From NCBI GenBank assembly GCA_005888735.1, contig VBBN01000028.1, positions 1 to 64,000 of the forward strand: 64,000 bases of DNA, given 5' to 3'. Position 1 is the first letter of the stretch; each line of letters starts with the position of its first letter. Below, one piece after another: positions 8,393 through 17,798 of the stretch. This DNA is from Candidatus Bathyarchaeota archaeon. GTDB lineage: Archaea; Thermoproteota; Bathyarchaeia; 40CM-2-53-6. Made by a program: the position numbers and the translations under genes. The notes beneath the pieces were generated by a model. The model made no database searches. It was not told the origin of the DNA and saw only the letters and a program-made list of their open reading frames with translations.

Positions 8393-9339
8393 AGTTCGGC
8401 TAACGTATTGACCGGACCCGGTTCTATGCTGGGTTGTGTCGGGTATTGAGGCGTCGGGAGTGTCGGAGGCTTTCTTCTAGACGAACGGATCGCGAGAGCT
8501 ACAGCACAGGCAAAGAGTACTATGACTAGGATAGCAAGAACTAGGACACGCAGATTCAGCTGGTCGACTGTTGCTTTGTAACTCGTAATCTGGGCCGAGT
8601 AGGGTACTGATACGGAGTATGGTATTCCAGGAGGCAAGGTCAGGCTGAGTGTGCGGGGTAGGCCGGTTGCAGGGGCGTTTCCTGGGAGCCAGCTGTAGAT
8701 CGTCGCAAGAGCGTACAAGTCCAGAGTCGAGGGCTCTTGTACGAAATTGTTGGGGCCGCCGATTGCCTGGCCATAATCCTTGAACATCAACTCGAGGAAA
8801 TTATCGCTCGTCACAGGGCTTACGGCGTGGTCCAGGCCCAAGGCGTGACCAAACTCGTGCATCGCCACGTTCTCCATATCAACATCGGTCAGCTGGCGAG
8901 TGTTGGAAGAATCGAAAGTGGCAAGTTGTGTAGTGACGGTTTGGAAGTAATTGTCAGCTGTTGGATAGACGAACTTCGTGACGCCGACAAAGCTAGGGTC
9001 TGACTGAACGAAGGAGATTGAGATGTCAGGGTTCAAAGTCTGGTTGAAGCCCGTAACATAGATAGTGTATCGCAGCTGTCGGAGGTACCGAAACCCATAC
9101 GAGTCCGTGAATACGATGATAGACTCGGTCCAGCGTTGAACAGCTTTGCTCACATCCGTGGTGAAGCTCGGGTTGAACCAGTATTGTCCGGAGGCAGGCA
9201 TAATCTGGATTGTTATGGTTGAGTGGTCCCAGGATTCACCCTCGGTGGGGATAGAAGCTGTAGCCCCGGCGGCGTGGGGGACAAGCATGGAGAATGAGAG
9301 AAGCAGAACTGTGAATGCTGGGAACGCGGGGGTTTTCAT
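8329..9339 (-). CDS. Secreted metzincin-type zinc metalloprotease with C-terminal anchor
   Basis: The 336-residue protein has a signal peptide (residues 1-26), a catalytic domain with the extended zinc motif HEFGHALGLDH at about residue 157, a downstream ELMF that may be the Met-turn, and one membrane helix at about 268-288 followed by a basic, proline-rich tail. This is the layout of a matrixin-like peptidase held at the outer face of the membrane. The extended motif supplies three His ligands and the Glu base, so it should be active. The tail overlaps the 3' end of the nucleotidyltransferase gene, so the last residues may be added by read-out of overlapping DNA. Confidence 0.85.
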   Translation of the reverse strand: MKTPAFPAFTVLLLSFSMLVPHAAGATASIPTEGESWDHSTITIQIMPASGQYWFNPSFTTDVSKAVQRWTESIIVFTDSYGFRYLRQLRYTIYVTGFNQTLNPDISISFVQSDPSFVGVTKFVYPTADNYFQTVTTQLATFDSSNTRQLTDVDMENVAMHEFGHALGLDHAVSPVTSDNFLELMFKDYGQAIGGPNNFVQEPSTLDLYALATIYSWLPGNAPATGLPRTLSLTLPPGIPYSVSVPYSAQITSYKATVDQLNLRVLVLAILVIVLFACAVALAIRSSRRKPPTLPTPQYPTQPSIEPGPVNTLAELHRSSDIRLCISLSPMSAIAW

Positions 9340-9418
9340 CAGGTTATCGCTGCCCTAAGCTATCTCTTGGAGAGTTTGTTCTGATTCCAATATCGGGGTA
9401 TATGGATTGAACAGGACC

Positions 9419-9443
9419 TTTTTCTATACCGTAAGTTATACAT
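9419..9443 (+). promoter_or_regulatory. Probable promoter of the fused oxidoreductase gene
   Basis: Two TATA-like tracts, TTTTTCTATA and GTTATACATT, lie 26-50 bases before the ATG at 9469. Either could place a start site just upstream of the coding region. GAGTGGTG right before the ATG is a weak candidate ribosome site. Confidence 0.4.
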
Positions 9444-9468
9444 TCACGGTAGAGACCCGAGTGGTGTA

Positions 9469-12400
9469 ATGTCGGACAAGCGTTTTGTCCAGGGGTCCGG
9501 AAAGAACGTATTCAACGGAAACGAGCTAATTGTCAAAGGCGCCCTAGAGAACGCTGTCGGGCTCATGGCGGGATACCCCGGCTCACCAGTAGCTGAAGTC
9601 TTCACGATTATTGAGGAGAACGCGGACATCTTACGCGAGCACGGGCTCTGGGGCGAGATGACCAACGACGAGTCTCAGGGTGCAGCCGCCCTCAACGGCG
9701 CGCTAGAAGTCGGCGTCAACGGTGTCGCCGTTATGAAAAGCGTCGGCCTAAACGTGGCCGCGGATCCGATTAACATCATCAACTACACTGACAAGTACGG
9801 GCTCACCGGTAAAAGGGGTGGCTCAGTCGTCGTCTGTGGGGACGACCCCCATGCGTCCAGCACCCAGGTTGCGGGTGATAGTCGCCAGCTAATGGTCCAC
9901 CTCAAGATGCCCATCATAGAGCCAAGCACCCCTCAGGAGACTAAGGACTTCATCGGTGAGGCTCTCAAGCTCTCCATCGCGTCAAACCTCGTCGTCGGCT
10001 ATCTCATCACAACCTACCTCGCCGAGGGCGGGGGAAATGTTACACTAACCGAGAACAAGCCCCCCGAGATTAGCTTCAAGAACCCTGTGACGATAGACGT
10101 TTCCAAAGTCGACATCAAGAGAATGGTCAGCATCCCACCCAACACATGGGACCTAGAAAGGGCGATTGTCAGGGACCGATTTCCTCGCGTTCACGAATAC
10201 GTGAGAAGCAGGAAACTGAACAAGATCCTCTACGCTGACGACAAGAAGCATCGCATCGGTTTCGTCGCCTCAGGCATCTCTTACAGCTATCTTGAGCAGG
10301 CTCTTTGGGAGTTGGGTGTCGACGAGCAGTTTCCAATTCTCAAACCCGCGATAAGCTATCCACTTGAACCCGAGATTGTCGGCGACCTCGCCCGAGACGT
10401 TGACTACATTGTCGTCGTGGAGGAGAAGAGCCCGATTATCGAGTCACAGGTCAAATCGATCGTCCAGGAGATGGAGCAGAGGGGAGAACTCAAAACCACT
10501 CCCCAGGTCTACGGGAAAGCGTTTGATGGAACCGACGGTTTTCCCGAGGAAGGAGGTCTGACACCATCAACACTCATCGAGAAAATCGGCAAGCTTCTCT
10601 TAGATATCGGAGACCCGGCAGCGAAGATCGACAAAGCCCGGGTCAACAAGGAGCTCGACCTTCTCGCCGAGATCAAAGCCTACGGACTGCTTGTCCCTCC
10701 CCGTTCTCCAGGTTTCTGCGCTGGGTGTCCACATCGGGAGACTTTGAGCGCAGTCAAAGGCCTACGAGAGCAGCCCGCTAACAAGGACATTTTCGCCCAC
10801 GGCGACATCGGCTGCTACTCCATGTCCTTCCTCCCACCCTTCGGTGAAATGTACAACCTCACCGCAATGGGTCTTGGAGGTGCCGCCGGTGGTGGAATGG
10901 ACCCCTTTGTCACGAACAAGCAGTACTCGCTGATGGGCGACTCGACGTTCTTCTGGAGAGGCATCACAGCCATCTCCAACTCGATCAAAGAAGGCCAGGA
11001 CATACTCTACATCATCCTCGAAAACCGCAACACCGCCATGACCGGCCACCAGCCAACACCCGAATCAGGCCACAATATCATGGGAGACAAGACAGTCCCG
11101 CAAGACATCGAAGCGATTGTCCGTGCTATGGGCCAAGACGAGATCTATGTGAAGAAAATGCCCCCGTCGAACCGGGAGAAGTACATGGACGAGCTGGACC
11201 GGGCCTTCGAAAGGAGAGGAGTCAAAGTCATAATCGCCGACAAGGAATGCGGGATCACCTATCACAAGCGAAAACGGGCCGAACGCAACAGGATTATCGA
11301 GAGCCAAGGCTTCATCCGGCGGGAAACCTTCGTCAACATATCCCAGGAAGTCTGCGAGAACTGTCGAGAATGCACCAAAGGCACCGGGTGCCCAGGCCTT
11401 ACCATAGTCCCAACCGACTATGGTGAGAAGATTGGAATAGACCAGTCGGTATGTGTCTCCGATTCGTACTGCACAAAGATAATGGCGTGTCCATCTTTTG
11501 AAAAGGTGATTGTGACACGAAAACGGCCACCTAGGTCTAGGGCTCGGAAGATTCCGTTAGAGAACTTGCCTGAGCCGCAACGGCGCGATTTCTCTGACAA
11601 CTGGAACATTTTCATCACCGGAATCGGCGGTATGGGCGTCGGCGTCCTATCATCAACACTGGCGAGAGCTGGCACAAAAGAGGGTTACGAAGTCCGGTTC
11701 AACGACAAGAAAGGTCTCGCTATACGCAACGGAGCCGTTTCAGCCCACGTCCTCTACTCCAAGGGCAAGGCCAAAATCTCCACCATCGTTCCCAATGGCA
11801 AGGCGGACCTTCTCTTCGGCTTGGACATGTTGGAGGCGGAGAGGAGCCTCCTCTATGCCAGTCGGACTCGGACCACGGCCGTAGTCAACACTACGCCAGT
11901 CCCCACGATTCCCATGCTCGCCGGGATGATGAACTATCCCCTGGACGTAGAGGACAATATTCGCAAGCACACAAATTCAGATGAATACTTCGGCGGGCTA
12001 CTCGGTGACATCTCAGAACTCTACTTCGGCAATAGGCTCTTTACGAACATCATAATGCTGGGCTCTGCGTTCCAGAAGGGCCTGATCCCTGTCAGCGAGC
12101 AGAACCTAGTCGACAGCCTGATGGAAACCGTCAGCCCCAGCCAGCGAACCCGGAACGTGGAAGCCTTCCGGCTGGGACGCAAACTCGCCGCAGAACCCGA
12201 GACAGTCGAGCTGAAGAACATCGTCAATGACAAGAAAATCCTCGAGCTCTACGGGTCAACCGAGGACTACCGGACTCTTCGCGAACGCAAAACCAAGACG
12301 CTCGAGCATTCCTTCTGGACTTGGTGGAGAAGCAAGCAGATCGCAGCTAGTTACAAGAGGATGGTCGAGGAGACCGTAGAAAAAATGAGACTGGACGACG

Positions 12401-13092
12401 AAACAAACAAACACCTCGCGCGACGCATCTATGACCTCATCATGTGGGACAACCTAGCGTACGCAAAGAAGTATGTCGACAGGGTGCTAGAGGTCTATGC
12501 ACTTGACCGTCCGGAGAAAGGCTACCCCGCCACCAAAACGGTTGTCCGGAACCTGCACAAGGTCATGGCGATAAAAGACGAAATCTACACTCCGCAGCTA
12601 TTGACGGATGAGGAGAAGTTAGACCGGGACAAGGTGCGGTACAATATCGATGAGAAAAACGGCGACAAGATAGCTTACGAGCACATCAACAGACCCGAAT
12701 TCGAGATTCTCGGTCGACAGTGGCGTTTTGACTTGCCAAGATGGCTCGCTCACAACTGGTTAATGCGCTTGTTCAAGCACCAGAAGTGGGTCAGGCCCCT
12801 CCTGGAACGATGGGGCTGGCACAAGACAGAACTCGGCTTTCGCAACTGGTACAGAAGTGATGTCATAGACTTCTTCCTGAGAACCGCCCCGTCCAACTTT
12901 GACCTGGCCCTGAAGGGTCTTCGAGTCCTCAACGATCCCTATCGTCCTGACGAGTTTGTCGTGACGGGCTTCAGGGAAACAGTATGGCCGAAAATGGAAC
13001 GAGCGAAACAACAGTTCGAGGAACTCCGTGCGCCCGGCGTTTCACTTCCCATCATGCCCACAACCATCGCGCCCGACCGGAGCCATGGCTGA
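9469..13092 (+). CDS. Fused indolepyruvate:ferredoxin oxidoreductase
   Basis: This single 1207-residue chain holds what most archaea split into IorA and IorB. In order: a pyruvate oxidoreductase N-terminal domain (GNELIVKGALENAVGLMAGYPG), a thiamine pyrophosphate domain with FCAGCPHRETL at about 417, GDIGCYSM at about 445 and MGDSTFFWRG at about 488, a ferredoxin-like segment with CENCREC and further Cys at about 628-680, an IorB/gamma domain opening with the GIGGMGVGVLSSTLA segment at about 717, and a C-terminal region (about 930-1170) like DUF6537 of bacterial one-chain enzymes. It should convert aryl pyruvates to aryl-acetyl-CoA with ferredoxin reduction. It stands alone; the glycosyltransferase starts 88 bases later. 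Confidence 0.88.
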   Translation: MSDKRFVQGSGKNVFNGNELIVKGALENAVGLMAGYPGSPVAEVFTIIEENADILREHGLWGEMTNDESQGAAALNGALEVGVNGVAVMKSVGLNVAADPINIINYTDKYGLTGKRGGSVVVCGDDPHASSTQVAGDSRQLMVHLKMPIIEPSTPQETKDFIGEALKLSIASNLVVGYLITTYLAEGGGNVTLTENKPPEISFKNPVTIDVSKVDIKRMVSIPPNTWDLERAIVRDRFPRVHEYVRSRKLNKILYADDKKHRIGFVASGISYSYLEQALWELGVDEQFPILKPAISYPLEPEIVGDLARDVDYIVVVEEKSPIIESQVKSIVQEMEQRGELKTTPQVYGKAFDGTDGFPEEGGLTPSTLIEKIGKLLLDIGDPAAKIDKARVNKELDLLAEIKAYGLLVPPRSPGFCAGCPHRETLSAVKGLREQPANKDIFAHGDIGCYSMSFLPPFGEMYNLTAMGLGGAAGGGMDPFVTNKQYSLMGDSTFFWRGITAISNSIKEGQDILYIILENRNTAMTGHQPTPESGHNIMGDKTVPQDIEAIVRAMGQDEIYVKKMPPSNREKYMDELDRAFERRGVKVIIADKECGITYHKRKRAERNRIIESQGFIRRETFVNISQEVCENCRECTKGTGCPGLTIVPTDYGEKIGIDQSVCVSDSYCTKIMACPSFEKVIVTRKRPPRSRARKIPLENLPEPQRRDFSDNWNIFITGIGGMGVGVLSSTLARAGTKEGYEVRFNDKKGLAIRNGAVSAHVLYSKGKAKISTIVPNGKADLLFGLDMLEAERSLLYASRTRTTAVVNTTPVPTIPMLAGMMNYPLDVEDNIRKHTNSDEYFGGLLGDISELYFGNRLFTNIIMLGSAFQKGLIPVSEQNLVDSLMETVSPSQRTRNVEAFRLGRKLAAEPETVELKNIVNDKKILELYGSTEDYRTLRERKTKTLEHSFWTWWRSKQIAASYKRMVEETVEKMRLDDETNKHLARRIYDLIMWDNLAYAKKYVDRVLEVYALDRPEKGYPATKTVVRNLHKVMAIKDEIYTPQLLTDEEKLDRDKVRYNIDEKNGDKIAYEHINRPEFEILGRQWRFDLPRWLAHNWLMRLFKHQKWVRPLLERWGWHKTELGFRNWYRSDVIDFFLRTAPSNFDLALKGLRVLNDPYRPDEFVVTGFRETVWPKMERAKQQFEELRAPGVSLPIMPTTIAPDRSHG

Positions 13093-13179
13093 CCTATCTT
13101 AAGATAGCTTTGGCTGCCCTCAGGTATGCGCAGGTAATGACTATGTTAAATCCCGTCTCTCTGGCCAAACTTAGGCCAG

Positions 13180-14478
13180 ATGTTCCCTCGTAACTTCATA
13201 AGCGGCATCATCATCCTAACACTGACACTTGTTTTCTGGATAAAACTCGACAATTTTCTCTCCGGACCCATTTTCTTCGTCTTCATCAGCATCGCCTTCA
13301 CCACTTTTCTACTCATCGAGTTCGGCCTAGCCAGTTTTGTCTATCGCCCCGTCGGGGATAGGAAGTACTCGCCTAGAGTGAGCCTAATAATTCCGGCGTA
13401 CAACGAAGAGAAGGTCGTTTACGAGACTGTCGCGGCCGCCGCCAAGTCGAACTACCCGAGAGACCTGTTTGAGATAATTGTCGTCAACGATGGCAGCACC
13501 GATGAGACCATGAGAGAGCTGGACCGAGCCCGGACCGATTTTGGGATTCGGGCAATCCACCTCGAGAGGAATCGGGGCAAACGCGGAGCCATTGTTGAGG
13601 GATTCAAGGAGAGCAGGGGGAAAGTTATCACAGTAATGGACAGCGACACGTTCCTCAGCCCAGACGCGCTGTACAACGGGGTCCAGTATTTCTCCGACCC
13701 GAAGGTCGGAGCTGTCTGTGGCAATGGCAAGGTGTACAACAAGGGAGAGAACACTCTGACGAAAATGCAGGATGCTTGGTACGACAGCATGTTCACAGTC
13801 TTCAAAGGAGCAGAAAGCGTCTTCGGAATGGTAACGTGCTGTTCAGGACTACTGTCTTTCTACCGGAGAAAGTCGATCGCGGGTATGATCGGCTCGTGGG
13901 CGACCGAGACCTTTCTCGGGGTCCCCGTTAAGGCTGGGGAAGACAGGTCGCTTACAAACATAGTCCTCCAGCCCAGAATATTGTACAGTGACGATGCTGA
14001 TGATCGTATTTTGACGAGTGTTGTGGCGAAGAGGGGTGAGCTTGTCGTCTATGCGAGGAACGCCGTAGCGTACACCATTGTTCCAAATACGTTCAAGAAA
14101 TTCATAAGGCAACAAATACGTTGGAAACGGGGCTGGTTCAGAGGTAATCTACTCGCGTTCACTTTCATGTGGCGCAAACACCCTCTAGGCTCGCTTCTCT
14201 ACTACCTCCACACGATTCTCGCATACTTGACCCCCATAGTGGTAGCTAGAATGCTGCTTCTCCCAATTCTCAAAGGCAGCTATCTCTCGTCTGCTTACTA
14301 CATTCTCGGGCTAATGTACGTGGGCTTTCTCTACGCGATCTATTACGCGGCGAGAGAACCTCGGGGCACCTGGCCATACAGGGTCCTGTTTCAGGTAACC
14401 TATAACTTGCTGGTCTCTCCCTTCCTCAGCCTTTTCGCTTGGATGACGATCAGGCGAGATTCCTGGATGACCCGATAG
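13180..14478 (+). CDS. Membrane family 2 glycosyltransferase
   Basis: The 432-residue protein has two membrane helices at the N-terminus, a cytosolic GT-A domain and about four helices at the C-terminus, the layout of processive family 2 enzymes such as hyaluronan or cellulose synthases. Motifs are VNDGSTDET at about 102, MDSDTF (the DxD metal site) at about 152, GEDRSLT (ED general base) at about 250 and QQIRWKRGW at about 311, matching QxxRW. It should add sugars from a nucleotide donor to a surface polysaccharide or lipid carrier. No other glycan gene is beside it. Confidence 0.9.
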   Translation: MFPRNFISGIIILTLTLVFWIKLDNFLSGPIFFVFISIAFTTFLLIEFGLASFVYRPVGDRKYSPRVSLIIPAYNEEKVVYETVAAAAKSNYPRDLFEIIVVNDGSTDETMRELDRARTDFGIRAIHLERNRGKRGAIVEGFKESRGKVITVMDSDTFLSPDALYNGVQYFSDPKVGAVCGNGKVYNKGENTLTKMQDAWYDSMFTVFKGAESVFGMVTCCSGLLSFYRRKSIAGMIGSWATETFLGVPVKAGEDRSLTNIVLQPRILYSDDADDRILTSVVAKRGELVVYARNAVAYTIVPNTFKKFIRQQIRWKRGWFRGNLLAFTFMWRKHPLGSLLYYLHTILAYLTPIVVARMLLLPILKGSYLSSAYYILGLMYVGFLYAIYYAAREPRGTWPYRVLFQVTYNLLVSPFLSLFAWMTIRRDSWMTR

Positions 14479-14536
14479 TCTTCCCTAGCTCGAGTCCTCC
14501 GGAAAGAGAGGCAGAGTGGAAGAGTGGCTAAGGGAT

Positions 14537-14719
14537 TTAGCGGCCTTTATCGGATTCTCTTTGTTCGTTGACCCATTCGGGAATTATGACCGCTCTAATC
14601 AGCTCCTGGACAGTTATGCCCCGCTGTTTGGCCAACCTCTCCAGTTCCTTGTAAGAGTGGTCGTTGAGCGTTTGCATGAACTTGGGCAGTCCTAACCACC
14701 GTTTCCCTAGATATAACAC
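14537..14719 (-). CDS. Small ribbon-helix-helix-like protein
   Basis: The ORF encodes 60 residues from a GTG; an ATG at 14677 gives a shorter form starting MQTLNDHS. The core SYKELERLAKQRGITVQELIR resembles the strand-helix-helix of CopG/Arc-type DNA-binding proteins, in which ITVQELI would be the second helix. A conserved-looking IIPEWV tail follows. Such proteins usually regulate nearby genes as dimers. The glycosyltransferase converges on it and no toxin gene is next to it. Confidence 0.6.
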   Translation of the reverse strand: MLYLGKRWLGLPKFMQTLNDHSYKELERLAKQRGITVQELIRAVIIPEWVNEQRESDKGR

Positions 14720-14984
14720 GCATCTCTAGGAATTAAACGGATATACATAATGTAACCCCCATGGCAAATGCTCAGTAGGCAGAACCGCTTCAACGGAGTC
14801 AGATACCCGCCGAAAGGCAGCGGTATCCTAACGGGGAGATATGCCCGGAAGACCAACGGGCCCCTCAAGGCTCTGGCAATCAGGGGGAGTCATAGGCCTA
14901 CTTCTTTGACAGGTTCAAGCGTGTTCAAGACGTTGGATGATATACTCCACAGGTTCTGGGCGGCAAATAGAGGAAAAATAGAAA

Positions 14985-15488
14985 ATGAACATTCCGTCAA
15001 GACGCAAGCTAGCAGCGACAGCGCTCATAATCGCGGGACTCGGGGCATTTCTGGTACCCTTCCTACTCCGCGGGCCCAGCACCCAGGGCACCTCCACCAA
15101 TCCAACCAACCCGACCAACCCAACGAACCCGACAAACCCGACGAACCCCACCAATCCAGGCAACAACGGCAAGGGGTCAGGCGAAGACACCGGGTCAAAC
15201 GATGAAGGCGGCACTGGGACTTGCAATGCAACTGAATCAGCCACCTCTGCAAACTCGCAAGTACACGGAAACAGCGGTGAGCATGGCAAACACAAGGGAC
15301 TCCTGAAACATCTCGAAGACTCGGCCCAGCACATGCTCGATAAAATGGCCAGGCACAACCCGGCTTTTCAAGAACACAATGCTACACGGACAGACAACGA
15401 ATTCCACAGCAACAATGGACACCATAACAGCTCAAGCGGCCACCAAGACAGCTCCTGTACCAGCGACACCGAAGACGAAGACGACTAG
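14985..15488 (+). CDS. Membrane-anchored low-complexity surface protein
   Basis: This 167-residue protein begins with a basic start and one hydrophobic helix (about residues 10-28) that could be a signal anchor. Seven TNP triplets follow at residues 38-58, then a Gly/Asn/Ser/Glu/His-rich tail ending in an acidic run. Two Cys residues (CNATES and SSCTSD) could pair. The His- and Asp-rich tail might bind metals, which is only a guess. The first 265 bases before it hold no gene I can support. No family recognised. Confidence 0.6.
   Translation: MNIPSRRKLAATALIIAGLGAFLVPFLLRGPSTQGTSTNPTNPTNPTNPTNPTNPTNPGNNGKGSGEDTGSNDEGGTGTCNATESATSANSQVHGNSGEHGKHKGLLKHLEDSAQHMLDKMARHNPAFQEHNATRTDNEFHSNNGHHNSSSGHQDSSCTSDTEDEDD
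15096..15158 (+). repeat. In-frame nine-base tandem repeat (Thr-Asn-Pro)
   Basis: Seven consecutive nine-base units encode Thr-Asn-Pro inside the surface protein. Third positions vary between units (AACCCG, AACCCA, AATCCA), so the peptide repeat is held better than the DNA, which points to selection on a stiff extended linker. Confidence 0.85.
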
Positions 15489-15749
15489 ACTCGCCAGAAC
15501 TCGACTCTCACCAGACGACTATTAGAACGCAATCGGTCTACAACTCAGGGTCAAGTGTGCTGCGAAAGCGGAGAGTCTAATTTACAGAGTCCACTTTTTT
15601 CGAGTTAGAAATTATCCCCGATGAGACGAAGAGAACGACGAATGAGCTAAGAGTGGTCGGCCTCATTTCTAAGGCCTTCACCACCTACGTGGGGCTTGAG
15701 TCCCGCGTTAACGACAGTACTGTTGCTGGTTTCTCAAAGCTCCGGCTAG

Positions 15750-16784
15750 CTACCGTGGCTGGATGACTTCGAAGTCTCGCCCTGCGCCTTGGCGTTGTAT
15801 CATCCAGTTTGGATAGATGACTTTGGGCTTTGTCGCATCGTCCAACTGCTTCAGCTGGTCTGGAGTCAGTTGCACGTCTAGGCTTCCAAGATTTTCATCG
15901 AACTGCTCCAGCGACCTCGCCCCGAGAAGGACGATGTGTCCCTCGTTCGCCAACCATGAGATCGCCACCTGTGACGGTTTAGCCCCTTGTTCTTTGGCGA
16001 TCGTCTTGACTTTTTCGACCACATCGAAGCCTGTTGCCTCGTCGAAGAAGGGAAAGTAGAGACCACGGTTTCCCGCCCGCGTCCCCGACGGTGGCTTCGC
16101 GTCTCTCGAATACTTTCCTGAAAGCATTCCGCCGTGGAGCGGACTCCAGACCAATAGGCTCATTCCACTATGCTTCATGAAGGGAAGGATTTCGTGTTCA
16201 ATGTCTCGGTTGAGAAGGCTATAGTTCATTTGGGCTGTCTCGTACCTGGAGTAGCCTCGCTCCTCACAACGAGTCTGTAGAGTCGCCATTTGCCATGCTG
16301 TAAAGTTGGAGACGCCTGGATAATTGACGAGGCCGTCATCGACAAGGTCCTGCATAGTCTCAAGTGGCTCTTCCAGCGGGACGTGCGCGTCCCAGGAGTG
16401 GAACTGGTAAAGGTCGATCCATTTCGTCTCGAGTCGTTCGAGGCTTTTCCGGATTGCAATTTTGATGTGGTGTCGTGATAGCCCGATTTCGTTGGTCCCG
16501 GGTCCGGTCTTCCCTCGGACTTTTGTTGCGATGAGGGCATGGTCCCGGTAGGGTTTGAGTGCCCTTCCTAGAGTCTTCTCGGACTCGCCCTCATCATAGA
16601 CGTCTGCCGTGTCGAATAGGTTGACGCCTGCGTCGATAGCGTGCTTGACCATCTTGTCGACTGTGATCTGATCGAGCCCTCCAAGCTTCCAAGTGTTCTT
16701 CGCGCCAAAAGTCATCGCTCCAAGGGAAAGAACGGACGCGTATACTCCGGTTCTTCCGACAGGGGCGTATTTCATCTTGCCCAT
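15750..16784 (-). CDS. Aldo/keto reductase
   Basis: The 344-residue protein is a TIM-barrel aldo/keto reductase of the YajO/Tas-like kind. The catalytic tetrad is visible: Asp and Tyr in DTADVYDEGESE at about 58, Lys in ALIATKV at about 89, and His in YQFHSWD at about 129. The C-terminal NADP-binding region shows GARSLEQFDENL. It should reduce aldehydes or ketones with NADPH; the substrate is unknown. About 260 bases without a gene separate it from 15488. It is transcribed away from the small membrane protein at 16953. Confidence 0.9.
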   Translation of the reverse strand: MGKMKYAPVGRTGVYASVLSLGAMTFGAKNTWKLGGLDQITVDKMVKHAIDAGVNLFDTADVYDEGESEKTLGRALKPYRDHALIATKVRGKTGPGTNEIGLSRHHIKIAIRKSLERLETKWIDLYQFHSWDAHVPLEEPLETMQDLVDDGLVNYPGVSNFTAWQMATLQTRCEERGYSRYETAQMNYSLLNRDIEHEILPFMKHSGMSLLVWSPLHGGMLSGKYSRDAKPPSGTRAGNRGLYFPFFDEATGFDVVEKVKTIAKEQGAKPSQVAISWLANEGHIVLLGARSLEQFDENLGSLDVQLTPDQLKQLDDATKPKVIYPNWMIQRQGAGRDFEVIQPR

Positions 16785-16952
16785 GAGGTCAGGTTCCCTT
16801 GAGTTTACTTAAGCCTCAGCCCTGTCCACCATGTAAGACTAACCTAGCCTGGGATTTTGCTTTGCGCTTTAGCAGCGGTCAGGAGACTGGAACCACCGAG
16901 CGCGGGTATTGGTTTCACTCCGTTTACCTCATGTGGCGGCTGCATTCTCGGT

Positions 16953-17252
16953 GTGGACGGGTTGCTGGACATCAGGACTGTCACGCCTCCTGGAATCGCT
17001 CTCATACTGGCAGCCACCCTAGTCTACACAGGATACTCAATGAATCGGCCTGAGATGGTGATCGCAGGATGGGTATTTCTCGCCGTAGCAGTGTTTCTCC
17101 AAATCGCTTACCTAATGCTGCGCAATTGGAGACCTAGCACTCAAACCGGCCGGGGAGGTCAGCGGATACGTCGAGCTCTATTCCGCCTGCTGGTCGAGGA
17201 CCTGCCGAGCCTCTCAGAGAGAATAGTATTCGAGGATAGGCCTTACTGGTAA
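16953..17252 (+). CDS. Small two-span membrane protein
   Basis: The likely product is about 100 residues from GTG 16953 (TTG 16962 is also possible); a longer frame reaches back to 16857 but its first part is not protein-like. Two membrane helices are clear: PPGIALILAATLVYTGYS and MVIAGWVFLAVAVFLQIAYLML. A basic tail and an acidic C-terminus follow. No family recognised. It converges on the PPOX gene. Confidence 0.55.
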   Translation: MDGLLDIRTVTPPGIALILAATLVYTGYSMNRPEMVIAGWVFLAVAVFLQIAYLMLRNWRPSTQTGRGGQRIRRALFRLLVEDLPSLSERIVFEDRPYW

Positions 17253-17266
17253 CTCCGCCGCTTGGT

Positions 17267-17707
17267 TTACTTTTCGTGGTGGACTATCTTCAGCCTGAAC
17301 GGTCCTTGGTTAGTCTTGAGTCCCTTGATTCCCCAGCTCCAAGAAGTGATCGGAGCTATGCGCAGGTACTTGCCGGGGCCGAATATTCCCTTGTGCTCTA
17401 CAACTTCTGCGGAGCCGTAGACCTTCACGCCTCTAGGTCTCCAGGGGTCAACGGATTCTAGGTCATCGATGGCGAGTGCCACGTTGCGGTTGCCGTTTTT
17501 CACATTCTTGTATTTGAGTGTCCTATGGAAAATGTCCTGGCTGTGGCTGCCGACATAGAAGTATTGACCGTCGTACTCGAAAGCTACAGGAACGACGTCA
17601 GGACGTCCATCGCGGGAAACAGTTGCAATTCTCGCGAGCCGTTGGGTTTTGAGATACTGGATTTCCGGCTCAGAGAACGAGCCGCTCGCAGATTTCACCA
17701 AAGACAT
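17267..17707 (-). CDS. PPOX-class F420-dependent oxidoreductase-like protein
   Basis: This 146-residue protein has the split-barrel fold of the pyridoxamine-phosphate-oxidase-like family. Landmarks are LKTQRLARIATVSRDGRPDVVPVAF near the start, NRNVALAIDD in the middle and RGVKVYGSAEVV before the last strand. Archaeal and actinobacterial members of this type bind F420 and reduce small molecules. The cofactor call is by family, not from a residue I can prove. Together with the luciferase-like gene at 776 it suggests the cell makes F420. Confidence 0.8.
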   Translation of the reverse strand: MSLVKSASGSFSEPEIQYLKTQRLARIATVSRDGRPDVVPVAFEYDGQYFYVGSHSQDIFHRTLKYKNVKNGNRNVALAIDDLESVDPWRPRGVKVYGSAEVVEHKGIFGPGKYLRIAPITSWSWGIKGLKTNQGPFRLKIVHHEK

Positions 17708-17798
17708 GACGCTTCAGGCGGAAAGCATCTCCCTTGATATTTATTGCCTCGTGAATGGCCCGGTAAGGAATCAGCGACAAGGTGTGACCCCCCGGGAT

